Positions 54,961 to 62,004 of a stretch of DNA of 64,000 nucleotides are shown piece after piece (positions within the stretch are counted from its first letter, which is position 1; each line of letters begins with the position of its first letter). Source of the DNA: an uncultured Bacteroidia bacterium (GTDB lineage: Bacteria; Bacteroidota; Bacteroidia; Bacteroidales; UBA932); contig CADAND010000005.1 in assembly GCA_902789245.1 (NCBI GenBank), positions 62,001-126,000 on the forward strand, in the 5' to 3' direction. The translations under genes and the position numbers were made by a program. The notes beneath the pieces were generated by a model. It did not search any database and was not told the DNA's origin. It saw only the letters and a list, made by a program, of their open reading frames with translations.

Positions 54961-55783
54961 GGTTGAAGAGGTTTTTGACGAGATCCTTGTGCATGTGGAC
55001 GGTGTTGAAAAGGGCTTCGATGTTCACCTTGCTGTCGGCTTTCTCCGTGTTGGGGAGGACCTGGATGAATCCGCCCGGCAGCTGCTCGGAGTAAAGGGCT
55101 TCCGGGCGCAGGGTCGTGCCGTAGTCGAAGAAGAGCTTCTCGGAGATCTTCTCGATGGAGGCGTTCAGCAGGACGTCGCGACGGTCCAGGATGATGATCG
55201 GGTCGATGATGTTCTCCAGATCACGCACCTGGTGGGTGGAGATGATGATGGTGGAGTCTTCGGCCGTGTACTTCATCAGGGCGGAGCGGAACTGGGCCTT
55301 GGAAGGGATGTCCAGGCCGTTGGTCGGTTCGTCCAGGTAGAGGAAACGGGTGCCGCAGGCAAGGGCGAAGGCGATGTAGGTCTTCTTGAGCTGGCCGGCG
55401 GACATGGCGTTCATCTTCTGTGTCGGGTTGACCTCGAATTCGCCGAGGATCTTCTCGAAGGTGTCGAGGCGGAAGTTCGGCCAGAATTTGCCGCTGGCCT
55501 TGGCCCAGCCGTATGCCTTGTCGTTGATGGGTGCCACCTCGTCGGGGAGGTAATACTGATCCTGCAGGAGGGCGGGCTCGCGCTTCCAGGGGTCGCGGCC
55601 GTCCGTTTCGATGGTGCCGGTCTGCGTCTTCTTCAGGCCGCAGAGGAGGGTCAGGAGCGTCGTCTTGCCGACGCCGTTCTCGCCGAGGAGACCGTAGATC
55701 TTGCCCGGTTCCAGGTCCATGGAGATGTTCCGGAGGACCTCATTTTTTCCATAGCTGAATGCCAGATTGTTGATGTGTATCAT
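54953..55783 (-). CDS. ABC transporter ATP-binding protein
   Basis: The 276-residue ATPase has Walker A LLGENGVGKTTLL near residue 34, a somewhat divergent signature MSAGQLKKTYIAFAL near 126, Walker B FLYLDEPTNGLD near 147 and the switch His in IISTHQVRD near 182. It drives the adjacent permease. It is the first gene of the operon, 34 bases after the -7 element and just downstream of the GntR-type operator. Confidence 0.93.
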   Translation of the reverse strand: MIHINNLAFSYGKNEVLRNISMDLEPGKIYGLLGENGVGKTTLLTLLCGLKKTQTGTIETDGRDPWKREPALLQDQYYLPDEVAPINDKAYGWAKASGKFWPNFRLDTFEKILGEFEVNPTQKMNAMSAGQLKKTYIAFALACGTRFLYLDEPTNGLDIPSKAQFRSALMKYTAEDSTIIISTHQVRDLENIIDPIIILDRRDVLLNASIEKISEKLFFDYGTTLRPEALYSEQLPGGFIQVLPNTEKADSKVNIEALFNTVHMHKDLVKNLFNHE

Positions 55784-55793
55784 TGCTTTTGCA

Positions 55794-55815
55794 GTGTATT
55801 AGTTCATTAGTACAC
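55794..55815 (-). promoter_or_regulatory. Candidate GntR (YtrA-type) operator
   Basis: GTGTATTAG...TTAGTACAC is a 22-base near-palindrome with GTGTA/TACAC ends. It lies just downstream of the -7 element, where a repressor would block transcription. Confidence 0.6.
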
Positions 55816-55817
55816 CG

Positions 55818-55825
55818 CAAAGGTA
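55818..55825 (-). promoter_or_regulatory. -7 element for the ABC/GntR/DUF2807 operon
   Basis: TACCTTTG on the minus strand, next to the GntR operator. Confidence 0.6.
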
Positions 55826-55932
55826 CAACAATTTTTTAAACTTCCAAATCTTTTCGCAAAATTTTTATGCCCAATTTATCCACACCTCTTATTCGTGTGC
55901 GCGCGGGAGTGCCCTCCCGTTCACGAGGCCCC

Positions 55933-56034
55933 GGGGCACCAGAGCCATGTTTTGCCCCCGGCAGACAAATAATCGCGTCGCCAGGGGCGCCAGTGCCATG
56001 TTTTGCCCCCGGTAGGCGAAACAATGCGTCGCCG
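55933..56034. repeat. 51-base tandem duplication
   Basis: Two ungapped 51-base units (55933-55983 and 55984-56034) share about 41-42 positions and both contain CCATGTTTTGCCCCCGG. Being a multiple of three, the unit keeps frames open, but no gene is called. It abuts the 3' end of the GSCFA gene. Confidence 0.8.
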
Positions 56035-56042
56035 AGTGGGTG

Positions 56043-57110
56043 CTAGCGCAGGGGGCGGTGGGCGGCGGCGCGACTGGCGCGCTCGGCGGCGAGGATGCGT
56101 TCGCGGTCGGCAGGGTCGGTGCAGGCGTCCAGGAAGCGTTCCCAGATGAGTTGGACGGCAGCAGGGGCGGGGTGGACGAGGTCGTCGGCGTAGAATCGGT
56201 AGTCCCGGAGTTCGTCCAGCAGGATCTCGTAGGCCGGGAAATAGTGCACGGCGGACGTAAAACCAGCGTCGCCGGTGCTGCCTGACGGCGAAAGCTCAGC
56301 CGCAGCAGGATTCGTGGCGCCGAATCCGGTTCCCGCGTCAGCGGGAAGCGAGGATGGAAGCCGAGCCGCAGGCACACCGGGACGCTTTACGTCCGCCGAC
56401 CGGGATTCCGGGGCAAACCCGGATGGGAAGGGATTCCGGGTCAAGCCCGGAATGACTGTGAGGGGTCCGGAAAGGACCTGTTGTATCGCCAGATGCAAGG
56501 TGGATTTCGAGACGGTGTTGGCGTGGGCGCCCTCGCCGAGGTGGCGGATCGGCGAGACCGTGAGCAGGAAGCGCTTCTCCGGATGCGCTTCGATGATGCT
56601 GCGCAGCAGCTCCGTGCATGTTTCGACGGAGAGGAGCTCGTGCGCGAATTCGCGCGCGGGGCGCTTGAGGCAGTTGGCGACGACGGGCTGGCCGGGGCGC
56701 TCGAGGGCGCGCCAGACCCAGGCGGTGCCGAGGGTCAGGATGACGACGCCGCAGTCGCGCCAGCGGGCGGCGTCTTCCGCCAGCCGTGCGTTCGCATGCG
56801 TCAGGAACTCTTCCGCCGTAGGGCGGGCGAAGGAGGTGTGGTGCGAGAAACTGCCGATGCGCCCGGCGCCGGCGCCCATTTCCACACAGTCCTCCCGCGT
56901 GAAAGGCTCGGCGCTGTCCAGCCGCGCCACGGCCGCCGCGAGGGAGGCGGGGTTGTAGAGCGTGCCGAAGGGATTGCGGAGCACGTCGAAACCGGCGGCC
57001 TCGAGCCGCGCTCCCATCTCGTCGGCAAAGCAGCTGCCCAGGACGCAAACAGAATCGGAATGCGCAATTGTGATATTTATTTCGCAGTGGATATCGGTAA
57101 ACAGTTTCAT
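56043..57110 (-). CDS. GSCFA domain protein with an in-frame palindromic-repeat insert
   Basis: The 355-residue protein shows the GSCFA signature LGSCFADEMG near residue 24, LRNPFGTLYNPASLA, TLGTAWVWR near 122, VSPIRHLGEGAHANTVSKSTLHLAIQQV and the C-terminal YFPAYEILLDELRDYRFYADDLVHP. The family is SGNH-like and probably acts on a carbohydrate or ester. Between AIQQVL and YFPAYE, where relatives have a short link, this protein has about 70 extra residues (from about 218, starting VIPGLTRNP). They are encoded by palindromic repeats (about 56250-56465). The frame is kept, so the gene may still work. Confidence 0.85.
   Translation of the reverse strand: MKLFTDIHCEINITIAHSDSVCVLGSCFADEMGARLEAAGFDVLRNPFGTLYNPASLAAAVARLDSAEPFTREDCVEMGAGAGRIGSFSHHTSFARPTAEEFLTHANARLAEDAARWRDCGVVILTLGTAWVWRALERPGQPVVANCLKRPAREFAHELLSVETCTELLRSIIEAHPEKRFLLTVSPIRHLGEGAHANTVSKSTLHLAIQQVLSGPLTVIPGLTRNPFPSGFAPESRSADVKRPGVPAARLPSSLPADAGTGFGATNPAAAELSPSGSTGDAGFTSAVHYFPAYEILLDELRDYRFYADDLVHPAPAAVQLIWERFLDACTDPADRERILAAERASRAAAHRPLR
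56251..56456. repeat. Composite palindromic repeat inside the GSCFA gene
   Basis: It includes GCGGACGTAAA at 56251 and its complement at 56386, a TTCCCGC-GTCA-GCGGGAA hairpin near 56330, and the 25-base REP-like unit (56432-56456) that matches 1407-1431 exactly in inverse orientation. The segment is open in the gene's reading frame. Confidence 0.8.
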
Positions 57111-57118
57111 AATCGGGA

Positions 57119-57126
57119 CAAATTTA
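57119..57126 (-). promoter_or_regulatory. -7 element for the GSCFA gene
   Basis: TAAATTTG on the minus strand, 8 bases before the ATG. Only 31 bases separate this ATG from the divergent one at 57142, so leaders must be very short. Confidence 0.5.
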
Positions 57127-57141
57127 GTAATTTCGCGGGTT

Positions 57142-58854
57142 ATGAGACACAAACTGATTGCCATATTCTCAGTTGTACTGAGTTTGGTCACTGCCTGTGC
57201 CCCGAAAGAGCGCACCCTGCACATTGTTACGACTGGCGATGTCCACGGATCCTGGTTCGACGAACCTTACGTCGACGGCCAGGCGAAGAAGACGAGCCTG
57301 ATGTCCGTCAGCGCCTGGGTCGACAGCCTGCGGCAGGCCGTGGGCAAGCAGAACGTCCTCCTGCTGGATGCCGGAGACTGCCTGCAGGGAGACAATGCTC
57401 CCTATTACTATAATTACGTTGATACGGAGGGCGAGCACCTGTTCGTCCAGCTGGTGGATTATATGGGGTACGACGCCGTGGCCGTAGGCAACCATGACAT
57501 CGAGACCGGCCATCCCGTGTACGACAAAGTCAACGAACAGCTGCGCGCCCGCGGCATCCCTTTCCTGGCGGCCAACGCTGTCGGCGAGGACGGCCAGCCC
57601 TATTTCGCCCCTTATAAAGTCTTCCGCCGCGGCGGCCTCAAGGTGGCCGTGATCGGCTTCACGAATGCGAACATGAAGGCATGGCTGGACGAGAAGATAT
57701 GGAGCGGAATAGAATTCCAATCCCTGATCCCCTGCGCGCAGGAATGGGTGGACAAGGTCCGCGAAACGGAACACCCGGACGTGGTCGTGGTGCTGACACA
57801 CTCCGGTACGGGCGAGGGGGATGGCTCCATCCTCGAATCGCAGGGACTCGACCTGCTGGAGAGCCTGCAAGGCGTGGACGTGCTCGTCTGCTCGCATGAC
57901 CATGTCCCCTTCGTCAAGGAGAAGGACGGTACCTGGCTGATCAACGGCGGCGCCCGTGCGGGCAACGTCGGGCATGCTGTTATCACGGTCTCCAAGGCCG
58001 CCGGGAAGCAGGTCGTCGGCGAGACGGTCCGCATGGACAAGAATAAGGTGAACGAAGCGATGAAAGAGCAATTCCACCTGGCTTTCGAGGCCGTCAAGGC
58101 CTTTACCCTGCAGCCCGTGGGAGCGCTTTCGGTGGATCTTCATACGCGCGACGCATACAAAGGCATGTGCGACTATGCCGCGCTGATCCACATGGTCCAG
58201 CTGGAGGCGTCCGGCGCCCAGATTTCCTTCATGGCACCGCTGACGTTTGACGGTACGGTCGCGGCCGGACAGGTGATCTACAACGACATGTTCACGATCT
58301 ATCCGTTCGAGAACCAGTTGTACGTCCTGCGGATGAAAGGGTCGGAAATCAGGGACTATCTGGAGTATTCCTACGACAACTGGATCCAAACCCCCGGGGA
58401 ACACGTCCTGAGAATCTCCGATTCGCCGGATCCCAGGACGGGGGCGCAGCATTGGTCCTTCGTTTCCCGGACCTACAATTTCGATTCAGCGGCCGGATTG
58501 GTCTATACCGTGGATCTGACAAAGCCTTTCGGGAAGCGGGTGAAGATTACCTCGCTTGCAGACGGCACCCCGTTCAAGCAGGACGAATGGTATACCGTGG
58601 CCATGACATCGTATCGTGCCAGCGGCGGAGGGGAGATTCTCCAGAAGGGAGCAGGTCTGTCGAAGGAAGAGGTTGATGAACGGATCCAGGAACGTCTTCC
58701 CGAGATCCGTGAGATGGTCTACCAGTACTTCAAAAAGCACGGCACCGTGGGCACCCAGGACTTTGGCAACCGCGCCGTGCTCGGTGAGTGGTACTTTGTG
58801 CCGGAGAAACTCGTTGCCCCGATGTTCGAAAAGGACCTTTCGCTTATCTTCTGA
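57142..58854 (+). CDS. 5'-nucleotidase family lipoprotein (UshA-like)
   Basis: The 570-residue product has a lipoprotein signal (LSLVTAC), a metallophosphoesterase domain and a 5'-nucleotidase C-terminal domain. Metal motifs are TTGDVHGSW near residue 31, LLDAGDCLQGDN near 76, VGNHDIETGH near 117 and CSHDHVPF near 253. The substrate domain has NGGARAGNVG near 271 and SYRASGGGE near 494. It dephosphorylates nucleotides outside the cytoplasm for nucleoside salvage. It overlaps the end of ffh by 11 bases on the other strand. Confidence 0.92.
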   Translation: MRHKLIAIFSVVLSLVTACAPKERTLHIVTTGDVHGSWFDEPYVDGQAKKTSLMSVSAWVDSLRQAVGKQNVLLLDAGDCLQGDNAPYYYNYVDTEGEHLFVQLVDYMGYDAVAVGNHDIETGHPVYDKVNEQLRARGIPFLAANAVGEDGQPYFAPYKVFRRGGLKVAVIGFTNANMKAWLDEKIWSGIEFQSLIPCAQEWVDKVRETEHPDVVVVLTHSGTGEGDGSILESQGLDLLESLQGVDVLVCSHDHVPFVKEKDGTWLINGGARAGNVGHAVITVSKAAGKQVVGETVRMDKNKVNEAMKEQFHLAFEAVKAFTLQPVGALSVDLHTRDAYKGMCDYAALIHMVQLEASGAQISFMAPLTFDGTVAAGQVIYNDMFTIYPFENQLYVLRMKGSEIRDYLEYSYDNWIQTPGEHVLRISDSPDPRTGAQHWSFVSRTYNFDSAAGLVYTVDLTKPFGKRVKITSLADGTPFKQDEWYTVAMTSYRASGGGEILQKGAGLSKEEVDERIQERLPEIREMVYQYFKKHGTVGTQDFGNRAVLGEWYFVPEKLVAPMFEKDLSLIF

Positions 58855-60166
58855 AAGCCTTGAGTCGCTGCTGCAAAGAGCCGTCCACAGCCATCTTCAT
58901 CATCTTGCGGGTCTGCTCGAATTGCTTGAGCAACTTGTTGACGTCGGCGATAGTCGTGCCTGAACCCTTTGCGATTCGCTGACGCCGGGAGCCATTGAGG
59001 CATTCCGGATGTTCCTTTTCATAAGGGGTCATGGACTGGATGATCGCTTCGGTCGACTTGAACGCGTCGTCGGGGATATCCACGTCCTTGAGCGCCTTGT
59101 CCATGCCCGGCAGCATGCCGGCCAGGTCCTTCATGTTGCCCATTTTCTGCACCTGCTTGAGCTGGTTGTAGAAATCGGCCAGTGTAAACTGATTATGAGC
59201 TATTTTCTTTTTAAGGGCGCGAGCCTCTTTTTCGTCATATTGCTCCTGGGCCTTCTCGACCAGCGAGACGACATCACCCATGCCCAGGATACGGTCCGCC
59301 ACGCGGGCCGGATAGAAAATATCGAGCGCCTCCATCTTCTCGCCGGAACTGACGAATTTGATGGGCTTGCCGGTGACGGCCTTGATGGAGAGCGCGGCGC
59401 CGCCGCGGGTGTCGCCGTCCATCTTGGTGAGCACCACGCCGTCATAGTCGATGGCTTCGTTGAAGGCTTTGGCAGATTCGACGGCATCCTGACCGGTCAT
59501 CGCATCCACGACAAAGAGCGTCTCCGTCGGAGCGACTGCCTTGTGCAGGGTGGAGATCTCCTCCATCAGCTCCTGGTCGACGGTCAGACGTCCGGCCGTA
59601 TCCACGATCACGACGCTGATACCCTGGCTGCGGGCATACTGGATGGCGTTTTTGGCCACCTTCACGGGATCCTTCTCACCGTCTTCCGAATAGACTTCGA
59701 CGCCCACTTGCGTGCCGAGCGTCTTCAATTGCTCGATGGCAGCGGGACGGAAGGTGTCGCAGGCGGCCAGGAGCACTTTCATGCCGCGCTTGCTCTTGAC
59801 ATGCAGCGCCAGCTTGCCGCTGAAGGTAGTCTTACCGGAACCGTTCAGACCAGCCACGAGCACCACGGCCGGGCTGCCCTTGAGATTGATCTCGGCGTGC
59901 TCGGAGCCCATGAAATCGGCCAGCTCGTCGTGGACGATCTTGACCATCATCTGCTGCGGCTTGACGGCTGTCAGCACATTGGCACCCATCGCCTTCGTCT
60001 TCACACGGTCGCAGAAGTCCTTGGCCACCTTGTAGGAGACATCCGCATCGAGCAGCGCCCGGCGGATCTCCTTGAGCGTCTCGGCCACATTGACTTCGGT
60101 GATCTTACCTTCGCCCTTCAGGATTTTGAAGGACCGTTCCAGTCTATCGGATAAATTTTCAAACAT
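58844..60166 (-). CDS. ffh: Signal recognition particle protein
   Basis: The 440-residue SRP54 GTPase has the N domain (MFENLSDRLERSFKILKG), G1 GLNGSGKTTFSGKLA near residue 108, DTFRPAAIEQLK, the DTAGRL G3 motif near 191, TKMDGDTRGGAALS (G4) and the methionine-rich M domain from about 300 (QMKKVQKMGN-like, GSRRQRIAKGSGT). It guides inner-membrane and secreted proteins to the Sec pathway with 4.5S RNA, not found here. Complete. Confidence 0.97.
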   Translation of the reverse strand: MFENLSDRLERSFKILKGEGKITEVNVAETLKEIRRALLDADVSYKVAKDFCDRVKTKAMGANVLTAVKPQQMMVKIVHDELADFMGSEHAEINLKGSPAVVLVAGLNGSGKTTFSGKLALHVKSKRGMKVLLAACDTFRPAAIEQLKTLGTQVGVEVYSEDGEKDPVKVAKNAIQYARSQGISVVIVDTAGRLTVDQELMEEISTLHKAVAPTETLFVVDAMTGQDAVESAKAFNEAIDYDGVVLTKMDGDTRGGAALSIKAVTGKPIKFVSSGEKMEALDIFYPARVADRILGMGDVVSLVEKAQEQYDEKEARALKKKIAHNQFTLADFYNQLKQVQKMGNMKDLAGMLPGMDKALKDVDIPDDAFKSTEAIIQSMTPYEKEHPECLNGSRRQRIAKGSGTTIADVNKLLKQFEQTRKMMKMAVDGSLQQRLKAFRR

Positions 60167-60184
60167 AATTTACAATTAGAAGTG

Positions 60185-60192
60185 CAAAGATA
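60185..60192 (-). promoter_or_regulatory. -7 element for ffh
   Basis: TATCTTTG on the minus strand, 18 bases before the ATG. Confidence 0.55.
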
Positions 60193-60200
60193 ATCAATTT

Positions 60201-60593
60201 ATGAAGATTTTATTTTGCAAAAGGAAATGGCGTTCCGGCTTTTCCGCCGGGCCGCGTTTTATGCAGCGGCAGATCCGCGACGCCGTGGAGGGTTGGGTCG
60301 AACAGAAAGGCTTCACCAAACGATTGACGAATCTGGGACAGATTGCCGATGACATCGGCATCCCGGCGGACCAGCTGAGTCTTTATGTCCGGATCCGGAA
60401 GCAGAAATCCGTCCTGACCTGGCGCAAGGAACTACGCATCCGGGAAGCCTGTGAGAATCTGCTGAACTACCCGGAGTTGCCGATTTCCGTGATCGGCGAA
60501 ATGGTGGGGATAGACGACAAGACCAACTTCAAGCGGCAGTTCCGGCAGGTCATGGGCATGCACCCGCGCGCCTGGCGGGAAAAGCATTTATAA
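60201..60593 (+). CDS. Stand-alone AraC-type DNA-binding protein
   Basis: The 130-residue product is essentially an AraC C-terminal domain: two helix-turn-helix units (NLGQIADDIGIPADQLSLYVR and ISVIGEMVGIDDKTNFKRQFRQ) joined by RKELRIREACENLL, ending MGMHPRAWREK. There is a lead of about 35 residues but no sensor domain. Most AraC regulators are about 280 residues or longer, so this one may be constitutive or use a partner. An in-frame ATG at 60261 would remove part of the basic lead. Confidence 0.85.
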   Translation: MKILFCKRKWRSGFSAGPRFMQRQIRDAVEGWVEQKGFTKRLTNLGQIADDIGIPADQLSLYVRIRKQKSVLTWRKELRIREACENLLNYPELPISVIGEMVGIDDKTNFKRQFRQVMGMHPRAWREKHL

Positions 60594-60632
60594 CGATGCG
60601 AAAAGCGGGTCGGCTGGCGTGCCGGTCCGCTT

Positions 60633-61274
60633 TTATTTCCCGAAGAGCGTCCGGAGCGCGTCGCGCAGCAGGCGGAGCGTGTTGAAGAGGATGACGGCGG
60701 CGACCACGAGGCTGATGACCGGATCGATGATGTACAGGCTCGTCAGGCTGATCACGATGCCGGCGATCACGACGCCCAGCGAAAGCAGGGAGTCCGTGGC
60801 CATGTGCAGGAAGGCGGCGCGGGTGTTGATGTCGCCGCGGTGACGCATCAGCAGCCAGGCGCTCAGCCCGCTCACCAGGATGCCGAGGGCGGCCGTCCAG
60901 GACACGGTGCTGCCGTCGACCGGGGTCGCGTAGCGAAGTTTGTCGATACTCTCGCGTACGATGACGCTCACACCGAACAGCAGGATACAGGTGTTGATCA
61001 GGGCGATGATGGCGGAAATGCGCCGGGCGTCTGACGAAGCCCTGCCCGCCAGGCGGAAGCCCACCAGGGCCATGCCCAGGGCGAAAACATCCAGCATCTT
61101 GTGTCCGGCGTCGGACACGAGTCCCATGGAATGGCTGATGCGTCCGGCCAGGAACTCCACTACCACGAAGGTGAGGTTGAGCGCAATGGAGATCCAGTAG
61201 GCGCGCCGGAGCGCGGCATTATTCTCCCCGTTCACGGGGAGTTCGTGAAAATGATGATGATGCTCTGCGTGCAT
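60633..61274 (-). CDS. CDF metal transporter lacking the C-terminal domain
   Basis: The 213-residue membrane protein has six helices and the zinc-type CDF sites SDAGHKMLD in helix 2 and HMATDSLLS in helix 5 (HD-HD zinc pattern). A His-rich N terminus is visible (HAEHHHHFHEL). The usual cytosolic C-terminal domain of about 80 residues is absent; the chain stops at LRDALRTLFGK right after helix 6. Short CDF proteins of this kind exist, and function without the domain has been reported for some. Confidence 0.85.
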   Translation of the reverse strand: MHAEHHHHFHELPVNGENNAALRRAYWISIALNLTFVVVEFLAGRISHSMGLVSDAGHKMLDVFALGMALVGFRLAGRASSDARRISAIIALINTCILLFGVSVIVRESIDKLRYATPVDGSTVSWTAALGILVSGLSAWLLMRHRGDINTRAAFLHMATDSLLSLGVVIAGIVISLTSLYIIDPVISLVVAAVILFNTLRLLRDALRTLFGK

Positions 61275-61287
61275 GCTTTGTCCAGTA

Positions 61288-62004
61288 TCAGAAGTGCCAG
61301 CCCACACCCAGCGTCATTTTGTACGGGCGGGCGTAGTCGTTTTTGCTTTCGTAATTGATGATGTCAATCACACTGCCTTTGAGGCCCAGGTTGATCTGCA
61401 GGCCGCAGGCGAATTCGTAGCCCGCCTGGAAACCCAGGCCGGCGTGGCTGTCATGGAGCCAGTAGCGGGGCTTGCCGCTCGGGCTTTCCGCGCCCGGAAC
61501 GACGCGGTTGTAGGGCGTTACGAAGTCTTTGTCGCCGGGACTCCAGGCGTTGAAGGTGACGTGCGTGAAAAAGCCGGCGCCCAGGCGGACATGACCCGTG
61601 CCGGCCTGCAGGGACCAGGTGGCGAAGATCGGAATGTCGATGCCCCAGAGACGCATGTCGGCCAGGTAGTTGATGGGGCTTTTGTGCCAGAATACGAATC
61701 CGAGATCCTTGTCCGTGGACACGTAGCTTCCGTTCTGCAGGCAGAGGATGGCCTGGACTTCGATGGAGAACTGTCTGGTCAGATGATAATCGATGAAGCC
61801 GCCCAGCTCGACGCCGAAGCCGGGATAGGCGGACAGGCCGGGCTCGGCGATATACATGTCCTCGCCGGCGTAGTTGGCCTGCAGCAGCACGCCGAGGCTG
61901 ACAGGCCGGATCTTCAGACTGTCTGCATCCTGGGCGCGCAAGCCCGTCAGGAGGAGCGTCGAAGTGAAGAGGAGAAGTATGATCTTTTTCATGGAAACGT
62001 CCAT
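61288..62004 (-). CDS. Outer-membrane beta-barrel protein (small porin-like)
   Basis: The product of 238 residues has a signal peptide (KKIILLLFTSTLLLTGLRAQ) and a string of amphipathic strands ending TLGVGWHF, with aromatic girdles, typical of eight- to ten-strand barrels (PorT/OmpA-like). No function can be given. ATG 62004 overlaps the stop of the upstream gene by one base (TAATG). ATG 61992 gives a more standard signal start, so either is possible. Confidence 0.8.
   Translation of the reverse strand: MDVSMKKIILLLFTSTLLLTGLRAQDADSLKIRPVSLGVLLQANYAGEDMYIAEPGLSAYPGFGVELGGFIDYHLTRQFSIEVQAILCLQNGSYVSTDKDLGFVFWHKSPINYLADMRLWGIDIPIFATWSLQAGTGHVRLGAGFFTHVTFNAWSPGDKDFVTPYNRVVPGAESPSGKPRYWLHDSHAGLGFQAGYEFACGLQINLGLKGSVIDIINYESKNDYARPYKMTLGVGWHF

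Noticed and set aside
55836..56024. Small minus-strand gene over the 51-base duplication
   Set aside because: Its product is just the translated duplication (PGAKHGxGAPG), with no promoter or family support.
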